Positions 28,049-35,438 of a stretch of 64,000 nt of DNA are shown piece by piece. Each line of letters opens with the position of its first letter. Position 1 is the stretch's first letter. The DNA is from Gemmatimonadota bacterium. GTDB lineage: Bacteria; Gemmatimonadota; Gemmatimonadetes; Longimicrobiales; Gaopeijiaceae. The stretch lies in the NCBI GenBank assembly GCA_022822325.1, contig JAJEBW010000036.1, positions 90,296 through 154,295 of the forward strand, read 5' to 3'. The position numbers were made by a program, and so were the translations under genes. The notes beneath the pieces were generated by a model, which was not told the origin of the DNA, ran no database searches, and was given only the letters and a program-made list of their open reading frames with translations.

Positions 28049-28768
28049 TCAGTTCAGCGTCACGTACCGCTCGAAGCGCGCGACCTCGTTCTCGTCCACA
28101 TACTTCCCGATCTCGCGCCGAAACTGCTCCAGATCGGCATAGGGCCGGTACTCCTCGAACTCGTGCGCCATTCGGTCGGTCATTCCCGGCACCGCCATGA
28201 TCTCGTCGCGCGTCGCGGCGTTCAGATCGATCGGCACAAAGACGTATCCCGCCAGCCGCTCGACCTCGGCCTCGTCGACGTACTTCCCGATCTCGCGCCG
28301 AAACTCGGCCATGTCCTCGTAGGGCCGGTATTCCTCGAACTCGTGCGCCATCCGGTCGCCGACCCCGGGGATCAGCAGGATCTCGTCGTTCGTCACGTCG
28401 TTCAGATTGATCGGCAGCCAGAGCGACTCATAGGCCGCCAGCGCCGCCTCCTCGCCGACCGCGCCCGCCAACGCCCCGTGCAGATCAGCCGCGCGCAGCC
28501 AGGGCCGGCCTTCGACCACCGCATTCACGGCATCGTCGCTCATTCCCGCCAGCGCCATCAGCTCCTCCGCAGAGGCCAGATTGGGGTTGACGAGGGTCGC
28601 CGAGGGAGTATCGGCGCCGCCCGCGTCCGTCGTGGCGACGACCTCCGCGGCTTCCGGCTCGGATTCGGGCGCGTCGGCGCCGCCACCGCAACCGGAGACG
28701 AGCAGTGGGATCAGGACGACGGCGAGGGCTGCGGATGGGTTGACGGGGATGCATTTCATGCTGAACAT
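28049..28768 (-). CDS. Helix-hairpin-helix repeat lipoprotein (ComEA-like)
   Basis: 239 residues from ATG 28768, with CAGGAGA 5 nt upstream. A lipobox (LIPLLVSGC) is followed by a Glu/Ala-rich linker and three ComEA-like helix-hairpin-helix units: one diverged (LVNPNLASAEELMALAGM) and two nearly identical of about 58 residues (INLNDVTNDEILLIPGVGDR and IDLNAATRDEIMAVPGMTDR, each followed by MAHEFEEYRPY and FRREIGKYVDE). The two good repeats are also close at DNA level, so the duplication is fairly recent. ComEA binds DNA in uptake, but HhH lipoproteins next to PepSY genes are recurrent in iron loci, and the Fur-like box upstream favours an iron-related role here. Confidence 0.82.
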   Translation of the reverse strand: MFSMKCIPVNPSAALAVVLIPLLVSGCGGGADAPESEPEAAEVVATTDAGGADTPSATLVNPNLASAEELMALAGMSDDAVNAVVEGRPWLRAADLHGALAGAVGEEAALAAYESLWLPINLNDVTNDEILLIPGVGDRMAHEFEEYRPYEDMAEFRREIGKYVDEAEVERLAGYVFVPIDLNAATRDEIMAVPGMTDRMAHEFEEYRPYADLEQFRREIGKYVDENEVARFERYVTLN

Positions 28769-28791
28769 GGGATTCTCCTGTGTCGTGGAAA

Positions 28792-28806
28792 TGAGACTCA
28801 TTCTCA
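28792..28806. promoter_or_regulatory. Fur-box-like palindrome upstream of the HhH-PepSY operon
   Basis: TGAGACTCATTCTCA lies 24 bp before ATG 28768. Compared with the 7-1-7 Fur consensus TGATAATNATTATCA it matches 11 of 14 fixed positions and has inverted half-sites TGAGA/TCTCA. Iron-repressed expression is inferred from this and the PepSY gene. Confidence 0.6.
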
Positions 28807-29024
28807 AACGCCTGGATCTGCGCATCGGATAGTACATGCTGCGGAGTTCCGGTCAAGCGCGCAACCGGATTTCCCGCCATCCGCCACCCGCCGCTACACT
28901 TCCCCGTCCCGCCGTTCTCCAGAGAAACGCGCCGCGCAGGAGCAACGGGCGGCTTTTCGCCAACAAACGCCGCAGCGCGGGTGTCTTGACTGGGAACCCA
29001 GCCTTCCGACCAACGAGCAAGCGA

Positions 29025-31340
29025 ATGACACGAAGACTCATCCCGGCGCCGGGCCCCTCCGCACCGACGCCGTTCCAATTTGCCGCTGCGACGGCCCTCG
29101 TCGCCCTTGCCTCCACCGGCGCCGACGCCCAGTCCGGCAACGGCGCCAACGGCAATGTCCCCGTCCTCGAGGCCGCCGCCCTTCCCCCCGCCGCCAACAT
29201 CGATCTCGACGGCCGCCTGATCGAGGAGATCTGGCGCACCGCGGTCCCGATCACCGACTTCACCCAGCAGGAACCGGTCGAGGGCGGCACCCCCTCCGAA
29301 GAGACCGAGATCCGCGTGGTCTTCGACGCGGACAACCTCTATATCGGCGCGGTCTTCTACGGCGATCCCGCCCACATTCTCGCCTACCAGCGCCAGCGCG
29401 ACGCCAGCCTCGGCACCGACGACCGCTTCATGTGGATCCTGGACACCTTCCAGGACGGGCGCACCGGGTACTTCTTCGAGATCAATCCCGCCGGGCTGAT
29501 GGGCGACGGGTTGCTGACGGGGGGCGGCGGCGGAGGCGGCGGGTTCGGGCGCGGCGGCGGCAAGGCGTGGGACGGAATCTGGGAAGCGCGCACCGCCGAA
29601 CGCGACGACGGCTGGTCGGCCGAGATCCGCATTCCCTTTCGAACGCTGAACTTCAACCCCGAACTGGATAGCTGGGGAATCAACTTTCAGCGCACCATTC
29701 GCCACCGCAACGAAGAGATTCTCTGGCGCGGGTACCGCCGCAACGAGGGCCTCTTTCGACCGATCAACGCCGGACGGCTGACGGGGCTCGGGAATCTCTC
29801 GCAGGGGCTCGGGCTGGAGGCGAGGCCGTCGGGGGTCACGACCTGGAAGAACGTTCCCGGCAACGCCGACCCGACCACCTTCCCCAGCGACATCAGCCTG
29901 GATGTGAACTACAGCGTCACCTCGAGTCTGCGCGCGTCGGCGAGCGTCAACACCGACTTCGCCGAGGTCGAGAGCGATCAGCGGCGCGTCAACCTCACCC
30001 GCTTTCCGCAGCGCTTCCCCGAACGGCGCGACTTCTTCCTGGAAGGCTCGGGGGTCTTCTCCTTCGCGCCCCGCAGCGGCCCCTCGCCCTTCTTCTCGCG
30101 GCGCATCGGTCTCCGCTCCGGCCAGCAAATCCCCATTCGGTACGGCACCCGCCTCACCGGACAGGCGGGCCGCTACGAGTTGGGATTCTACCAGGTCGGC
30201 ACTGCCGAGCACGCCTTTTTCGACGAGAGCTCGCTGACCGATCTGAGCGTGCCGAGCGAGATCTTCACCGTGGCCCGCGCCAAGCGCACGATCTTCGAGC
30301 AGTCCACCATCGGAGCGATCTACACGCGGCGCTCAAGCGCTGCGGGCGCGGATGGCATCGCGACGCCCGACGGCCACACCATGGGGATCGACGCCCAACT
30401 CAACACGCGCCACTTCCTTGGCGACAAGCGGCTCGAGATGGAGGCCTTCGTCGTCTGGAACTCCAACCCCGATCCGGCGATCGACCGCTCCCTCAACGAT
30501 CTCACCGCGCGCGGGCTGCGCCTCAACTATCCCAACGACATCTGGACCGCGCACATCTCCTACCGCGAGTTCGGCGGCGACTACCGTCCCTCGCTCGGAT
30601 TCGTCACCCGCAACGGCTTTCGGCGCGTCGAACCCCGCATCGGTTGGGCGCCCCGCCCCGCGAGCGTCGGCTGGATCCGGCAGCTGGACTTCTCCGTCCA
30701 GTTTCGCAATCTGACCAACCTCTACAGCGGCGTCCTGGAGGAGCGCGAGTGGCGCTTCAACCTCTTCGGAATCGACTTCGAGAGCGGCGACAACATCGAA
30801 ATCCAGGCCACCCGCACCCGGGAATTCCTCGACTACAGCTACGAGGTCAGCGACGGAATCGACATCCTGGCGGGCGACTACACCACCGTCAATTGGCAGC
30901 TTCAGGCGCGCACCACCGGCCGGCGCCGCATCTCGGGCTTCGGACAGCTCAGCCGCGGGGGCTTCTGGGACGGCGACCGCACCCGCTTCGGCGCCCGCAT
31001 CTCCTTCCGTCCCAACCCGGGCGTGAGCCTGTCCACCAACTTCGAGCACAACAGCGTCACCCTGCCGCGCGGCGACTTCACCGCCGACGTGTACGAGATC
31101 GAGGGACAGTGGAACGCCAACCAGTGGATCAGCGTGACCAACCAGCTCCGCTACGACAACGACAGCGACATCGTCGGCCTCTTCGCCCGGCTGCGCTGGA
31201 TCGTCAAGCCCGGCAACGACATCTTCCTCGTCTACACCCACAACTGGCGCAACCTCGGGCTCGACATCCTCGACGACCGCGATCTGATCACCCTCTCGCG
31301 CGGCGGCGCCGTCAAGGCCAACTACACCTACCGCTTCTAA
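29025..31340 (+). CDS. DUF5916 outer-membrane protein with CBM9-like N-terminal domain
   Basis: 771 residues from ATG 29025; the open frame extends 63 codons upstream without features. Signal peptide ends GADAQ. An N-terminal CBM9-like sandwich (NIDLDGRLIEEIWRTAVPI, RVVFDADNLYIGAVFYGD, GTDDRFMWILDTFQDGRTGYFFEINPAG) is followed by a Gly-rich stretch and a DUF5916 beta-barrel (FPQRFPERRDFFLEGSGVFSF, PFFSRRIGL) ending TYRF with C-terminal Phe. The family is common in Bacteroidota and Gemmatimonadota; its function is unknown, possibly outer-membrane export or binding of glycans. It is divergent from the HhH lipoprotein gene, with about 256 bp between starts. Confidence 0.87.
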   Translation: MTRRLIPAPGPSAPTPFQFAAATALVALASTGADAQSGNGANGNVPVLEAAALPPAANIDLDGRLIEEIWRTAVPITDFTQQEPVEGGTPSEETEIRVVFDADNLYIGAVFYGDPAHILAYQRQRDASLGTDDRFMWILDTFQDGRTGYFFEINPAGLMGDGLLTGGGGGGGGFGRGGGKAWDGIWEARTAERDDGWSAEIRIPFRTLNFNPELDSWGINFQRTIRHRNEEILWRGYRRNEGLFRPINAGRLTGLGNLSQGLGLEARPSGVTTWKNVPGNADPTTFPSDISLDVNYSVTSSLRASASVNTDFAEVESDQRRVNLTRFPQRFPERRDFFLEGSGVFSFAPRSGPSPFFSRRIGLRSGQQIPIRYGTRLTGQAGRYELGFYQVGTAEHAFFDESSLTDLSVPSEIFTVARAKRTIFEQSTIGAIYTRRSSAAGADGIATPDGHTMGIDAQLNTRHFLGDKRLEMEAFVVWNSNPDPAIDRSLNDLTARGLRLNYPNDIWTAHISYREFGGDYRPSLGFVTRNGFRRVEPRIGWAPRPASVGWIRQLDFSVQFRNLTNLYSGVLEEREWRFNLFGIDFESGDNIEIQATRTREFLDYSYEVSDGIDILAGDYTTVNWQLQARTTGRRRISGFGQLSRGGFWDGDRTRFGARISFRPNPGVSLSTNFEHNSVTLPRGDFTADVYEIEGQWNANQWISVTNQLRYDNDSDIVGLFARLRWIVKPGNDIFLVYTHNWRNLGLDILDDRDLITLSRGGAVKANYTYRF

Positions 31341-31441
31341 CCGCCGGACAGGCCGAACCGCACGACGCAACGGACGAACCACAGGCTGCGGGCAACGTCT
31401 TTCACGCGACGGCCAGCGTCGCCCGGCCAGCGAAATGCGAA

Positions 31442-31502
31442 GGGGTTGCGCGCGCGCCATCGTCGCCCGGCCAGCGCCCGGGCCGGCCCGCGCAGGGGCC
31501 GG
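31442..31502 (-). repeat. 61-bp palindromic intergenic element, copy 2
   Basis: Minus-oriented copy: palindrome at 31483-31502, tail (GGGGTTGCGCGCGC on plus) at 31442-31455. It lies between the DUF5916 gene and tRNA-Ala, in the tRNA's transcription direction. Like copies 3 and 4 it is preceded, in its own orientation, by a GGACGG..CTTT flank. Confidence 0.78.
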
Positions 31503-31586
31503 AAAGAGCCGTCCAGGCCGCGGCGCCCGGGAGAGTGTCGCGCAGGGCGGTCGCGGGCATCGGGCAAATGGATCCGGCCCGCGAAG

Positions 31587-31659
31587 TGGAGCCAACCGGG
31601 ATCGAACCGGTGACCTCTGGCTTGCAAAGCCAGCGCTCTCCCAGCTGAGCTATGGCCCC
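31587..31659 (-). tRNA. tRNA-Ala (TGC)
   Basis: 73-nt cloverleaf. The acceptor GGGGCCA pairs with TGGCTCC (one G-T), anticodon loop TTTGCAA, discriminator A. CCA is not encoded. Confidence 0.95.
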
Positions 31660-31919
31660 ATGGGGGTCGGCCCTGGGCCGACGTCCGCGCACCCAAGATA
31701 GCCCGCGTCGCCCGTGGCCGGAAGCCGTGCGGCAACGCAGGCGGATTGGCTCGTGCCCGTTCTCGGTCGGTCGGGCGCTGGGCGCTCTCTTGCGGGTGCT
31801 GACCAGCGCATTGCGCGATTCCCTCGCAATCACCACGCTACCGGCCAAACCGCTTATAACCACGGCCCCGGTGATCGCTACTACGGCCGCCGGGTTGATG
31901 GAAGCTGCTCCGGGAGATT

Positions 31920-32591
31920 TCATCGCGGGAGGTCCGATTCCGATTCGATGCGGAACCGCGCGGCACACCACAATCTGCCGTTCAGTTCAGGGATCCAACC
32001 CTCTGGAACGAGGTCGGTCCCGCGGTGCATCTTCGGCGCTTTCTTCGTTGTCTCTGTCCAAAGGAGCATTCCACACGTATGCCGCCACGGCTGCGAGACA
32101 CCCGAGAATGACAACGGGCACGAGGACGGGCCAAAGCCCAATCGCTCGACGACTTCCGTCATCTCAAGTTCCATCGACCACTCGTCAAGTAGATCAAGAT
32201 AGGATTGCGCTTGAGCTGCGGGGCCGCCACCAGATGCCGCGGCACCCGGTTCAATGGATTCTGTGCGCCTGCAGGCGATCAGATCAATCCCTCTGGTATA
32301 GGCCTCAAAGCAGAATCCACCGGCTATTCCGATTGCCCCCATTGCTATCCTCTTCCACGTTCGTACACGCTGGCCAGCGATGATCTTGGCGGCGCCACGG
32401 GCTGCCCTGTAGGTCTTGACTGCGCCACGCCAAACACCCACAGCGTAACCGGCCGGAGTGGCAGAGGCCGCACACCCGGCCAGGGTAAGCAGGAAGGCCG
32501 TATTCTCCCCCTCGCACCCGGTGGCGACCGCTCTCGTCAAAGGACCGCGTACGAAACATTCGGTCGGCCACGCGGTAAGTGGAAGGTCCAT
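31920..32591 (-). CDS. Hypothetical membrane protein, possibly frameshifted
   Basis: 223 residues from ATG 32591 (TTG 32597 overlaps the previous stop). It contains two hydrophobic stretches (AFLLTLAGCAASATPAGYAVGVW and IAMGAIGIAGGFCFEA) separated by a basic segment. No family recognised. After about codon 150 the translation becomes unconvincing, while another frame of the same strand, ending at 31987, encodes a clean helix (LWPVLVPVVILGCLAAVAAYVW) plus an acidic/Arg tail. A frameshift near 32140-32150 is therefore likely, and the original product may have ended at 31987. GC is lower than in the surrounding core genes. Confidence 0.35.
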   Translation of the reverse strand: MDLPLTAWPTECFVRGPLTRAVATGCEGENTAFLLTLAGCAASATPAGYAVGVWRGAVKTYRAARGAAKIIAGQRVRTWKRIAMGAIGIAGGFCFEAYTRGIDLIACRRTESIEPGAAASGGGPAAQAQSYLDLLDEWSMELEMTEVVERLGFGPSSCPLSFSGVSQPWRHTCGMLLWTETTKKAPKMHRGTDLVPEGWIPELNGRLWCAARFRIESESDLPR

Positions 32592-32593
32592 GC

Positions 32594-32785
32594 TCAACCC
32601 AGCCCATCCAGAGTTGAGGCTGGCATCCCGCGGAAGGTGGGAACCCGGGTTTCGAGAACGTCCGTTCGTCGTGGACTCCCGACAAGATCCTCGTCGGCCA
32701 CGGGGACGCGGTTGTCAACCGTCTCGGCGGTCGGAACCGCGAAGACGGGCGACGGGGCCGCCACCACCATGCCGAGCGCCAGCAC
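32594..32785 (-). CDS. Short exported leader-type ORF (copy A of a duplicated signal peptide)
   Basis: 63 codons from GTG 32785: LALGMVVAAPSPVFA then VPTAETVDNRVPVADEDLV and a short unrelated tail. The first ~35 codons and the upstream DNA are duplicated in front of the Cys-rich gene at 34388-34990. The AGGAGG found before copy B reads AGGATGG here, so translation may be weaker. Its stop overlaps the TTG start region of the next ORF. It could be a remnant of a copy B-like gene. Confidence 0.35.
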   Translation of the reverse strand: MLALGMVVAAPSPVFAVPTAETVDNRVPVADEDLVGSPRRTDVLETRVPTFRGMPASTLDGLG

Positions 32786-33153
32786 GCACACACCATCCTG
32801 GGTGAGAAGTGATTCCCCCCGGGAGGCGGTTTCCCCCCGGGAGAATGTGAAAATGATCAACGCCTTTTGGGGTCGGTGTCAAGTCCGAAGCGTTCCGGGC
32901 CCCCGGAAACCCGTGCCCCACATCCATATGCGCTACCGGGCCCGTCCATTTCGGGACCGGGCCGGAGGAACGCGAGAGCGTTCGCGTCAGTTCACGTTGG
33001 TTGGACGCCCCATTTGGGCGCAATGGCGCGGACGGCCCTTTCCGGCCCCTGCGCGGGCCGGCCCGGGCGCTCACCGGATGAAGATGGTGCGCGCGCAACC
33101 CCACTCGCGCTTTTCGTTGGTCCGCGGTGCGCCCCGCTCGTCGATTCCGGTCG
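32687..33153. repeat. 467-bp direct repeat, copy A
   Basis: Matches 34892-35358 over its full length with about 21 differences by hand count (roughly 95% identity), including two compensating 1-bp indels. On the minus strand it carries, in order, a 61-bp palindromic element, an untranslated region and the start and signal peptide of the short ORF at 32594-32785. Confidence 0.92.
33042..33102 (+). repeat. 61-bp palindromic intergenic element, copy 3
   Basis: Palindrome 33042-33061, tail GTGCGCGCGCAACCCC ending 33102. Part of direct repeat A. Confidence 0.82.
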
Positions 33154-33174
33154 ATGGAATGCGGGAGCCCGGAT

Positions 33175-34395
33175 TCAGCTTGCCGGAATGATCTCCCGGG
33201 CTTCCACGAAATTAACGTCCAAGGCATCATACGCAACGCCCCACAAGAGATGCCCTCGATACGCCAGCGGGAAGAAGTAGTCGGGCAACAACACGCCGCT
33301 CAGAGTATCGTCCTGATCGCTTCCCCGCATGACGGGATACCAGACGCGCACGGTGTCCGTCTCCTCGTTCCCGGCAGTCCTCAACCAAACCTCGCCATTC
33401 CCGGTTGCAGAGATGACATCCACCGCAGGGTAATGCTCCGGCACGAAGAGTGCTTCCTGCAAACTGCGCCGGGCGCGATCCAGCGATACGTCAGGCCATG
33501 TGGCCGCAACTTCTCGCGATTCCGCGTCCAGGAATCTCCTGACGGCGGCGGGTTCAATGCGAACCGGAGGAAACTGGACATTGCGCGTCCACACCGTGTC
33601 GCCGTCGATCGACACCTCTGTGAGGTAAACCTGTCCCGGAGCGAGCCCTCTTCTCCTCGCAATCACCACGCTACCGGTCTCGGGGTCGAAGACTGTCAGG
33701 TCCGAATCCCCGTAGGGCTGGACAGAATGGTATCCGCCCACATCTCCTTCGTAGGGCCGGATGCTCAGTCCCCCGTTCCGATCGTCGACTTGCAACAGCG
33801 TCCGCACATCCCAGCCGGAATCCGTCTCGGTCACGATCAATAGTGGGTACTCCCATGTTGGATCATCGCCATGCCAACCGGCTGTGACACTGGCGGGTGT
33901 CTGCGGAAACGCCACGATCTCTCCCTGGCGGGTCCGGCCCATGGGCACCAACCGAAAGCCTCGGTAGCTTGTGGCGGCGGGCAACTGATGGACACCGGTT
34001 ACTTCCCCTGCCGACGAGAACGAGGTGAATCTCGAACCGTCCATCACTTGGAAGCCGTCGTCCAATGGAACCACTGCTCCGGGATCGCGGAAGTCCCCCG
34101 GACCGTCGCCCCGTCGGCCAACCGTGTTGAGCAACGTGCCCTCCGGTGTCCATATCGTAATCTCAGCGTTCAGCCGGTCAATCACGTAAATGCGCTTTCC
34201 GTCCCGGGACACGGCGACGTTCGCAATCCAGCCGAATGGCGTCTGGCCCTCCGCTTGATCGCCGATTCTGTGCTCGACTGCCGTGACGAGGTAGTCTTGT
34301 CCGTATTCCGGCCCGTATTCCCGCGCGTCGCAGGCCGCCAGGATGGACCCGCAGCACAGCGAAAGAAGAAGGGTCGCTCGCGGAAGACTAGCCAC
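33175..34395 (-). CDS. 6-bladed beta-propeller lipoprotein
   Basis: 406 residues from ATG 34395, overlapping the upstream Cys-rich gene's stop by 8 bp. Lipobox SILAAC. NHL-like blades: GWIANVAVSRDGKRIYVIDRLNAEITIWTPEG, LLNTVGRRGDGPGDFRDPGAVVPL, and a C-terminal LLWGVAYDALDVNFVEARE. It belongs to the same broad family as the trio at 7-11 kb but is a lipoprotein with little direct similarity. Translational coupling to the Cys-rich secreted protein suggests they act together at the envelope. GC is lower than in the window's core genes. Confidence 0.83.
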   Translation of the reverse strand: MASLPRATLLLSLCCGSILAACDAREYGPEYGQDYLVTAVEHRIGDQAEGQTPFGWIANVAVSRDGKRIYVIDRLNAEITIWTPEGTLLNTVGRRGDGPGDFRDPGAVVPLDDGFQVMDGSRFTSFSSAGEVTGVHQLPAATSYRGFRLVPMGRTRQGEIVAFPQTPASVTAGWHGDDPTWEYPLLIVTETDSGWDVRTLLQVDDRNGGLSIRPYEGDVGGYHSVQPYGDSDLTVFDPETGSVVIARRRGLAPGQVYLTEVSIDGDTVWTRNVQFPPVRIEPAAVRRFLDAESREVAATWPDVSLDRARRSLQEALFVPEHYPAVDVISATGNGEVWLRTAGNEETDTVRVWYPVMRGSDQDDTLSGVLLPDYFFPLAYRGHLLWGVAYDALDVNFVEAREIIPAS

Positions 34396-34990
34396 CAGCC
34401 AGAATCACTCTTGATCGGTGGCCGACGTTGGCGGTTGCCAAACGAGCGACCGCTGCGCCACCGCACTTCTGCCTCAAGACCAACTCATTCCCGGCGACCC
34501 CGATGTAATAGCGGCCGTCGCTCGGGAGCATCTCGCCGCTTGCGAATGCGTCCAGGGCTGCATCGGTCTCGTCGATGCTCGCGAAAGTCTCCTCGCAAAG
34601 TTCCCCTCGGTCGATGCAGCGTCCGCAGGGGCGGCCCTTCCTGTACCCGCCCTGACGGCAGTTCGATGACCCCACTTCGGTGGCAGCGCATGTCCTGTAC
34701 TCACCCCCAATGTGGCACTTGGCCCGTGCGCACCCCCAGCATTCATCTTCCTCTTGCGGCAAGGGCACTCGGACCGTCACCGCCCCATCCGGTCCCGCAG
34801 CGGTTCCGGACACTGCACTGCGTGTACTCGGGGAGGCGAATGCGCGAACCCCGAGATCCAGAAAGGGAGGTCGCGCGAGACTCCTGACGGCATCCTCGCC
34901 GGCCACGGGGACGGGGTTGTCAACCGTCTCGGCGGTCGGAACCGCGAAGACCGGCGACGGGGCCGCCACCACCATGCCGAGCGCCAGCAC
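34388..34990 (-). CDS. Cysteine-rich secreted protein of unknown function
   Basis: 200 residues from GTG 34990, with AGGAGG exactly 8 nt upstream. Signal peptide LALGMVVAAPSPVFA, then VPTAETVDN. The mature part holds a Cys-rich core (about residues 105-155) with patterns ECWGCARAKC, YRTC, SSNCRQGG, RPCGRC, GELCE, and a final QKCGG, about ten cysteines. This suggests a disulfide-bonded or metal-binding exported domain; no family recognised. The start is supported by comparison with copy A of the repeat: a 1-bp indel upstream breaks any longer frame while codons after this GTG stay aligned. The gene overlaps the propeller lipoprotein by 8 bp. Confidence 0.65.
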   Translation of the reverse strand: MLALGMVVAAPSPVFAVPTAETVDNPVPVAGEDAVRSLARPPFLDLGVRAFASPSTRSAVSGTAAGPDGAVTVRVPLPQEEDECWGCARAKCHIGGEYRTCAATEVGSSNCRQGGYRKGRPCGRCIDRGELCEETFASIDETDAALDAFASGEMLPSDGRYYIGVAGNELVLRQKCGGAAVARLATANVGHRSRVILAGG

Positions 34991-35358
34991 GCACACACCC
35001 TCCTGGGTGAGAAGTGAATCCCCCGGGAGGCGGTTTCCCCCCGGGAGAATGTGAAAATGATCAACGCCTTTTGGGGTCGGTGTCAAGTCCGAAGCGTTCC
35101 AGGGCCCCGGAAACCCGTTCCCCCACATCCATTTCGGCTACAGGGTCCGTCCATTTCGGGACCAGGCCGGAGGAATTCGAGAGCGTTCGCGTCAGTTCAC
35201 GTTGGTTGGACGCCCCATTTGGGCGCAATGGCGCGGACGGCCCTTTCCGGCCCCTGCGCGGGCCGGCCCAGGCGCTCGCCGGATGAAGATGGTGCGCGCG
35301 CAACCCCACTCGCGCTTCTCGTTGGTCCGCGGTGCGCCCCGCTCGTCGATTCCGGTCG
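34892..35358. repeat. 467-bp direct repeat, copy B
   Basis: Second copy of 32687-33153, offset 2205 bp. It spans the leader and signal peptide of the Cys-rich gene, its 5' region and a 61-bp element, and stops about 80 bp before the divergent glycoside-hydrolase-like gene. Confidence 0.92.
35247..35307 (+). repeat. 61-bp palindromic intergenic element, copy 4
   Basis: Palindrome 35247-35266, tail ending CAACCCC at 35307. Part of direct repeat B. Confidence 0.82.
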
Positions 35359-35438
35359 CCGCAAGAATGGCCGGTTGGCCCGGGGTCGCGAAAGCGCGTC
35401 CCTGGAGATTGCGCCTCCCGCCGGTTAGATTGGCCGTC

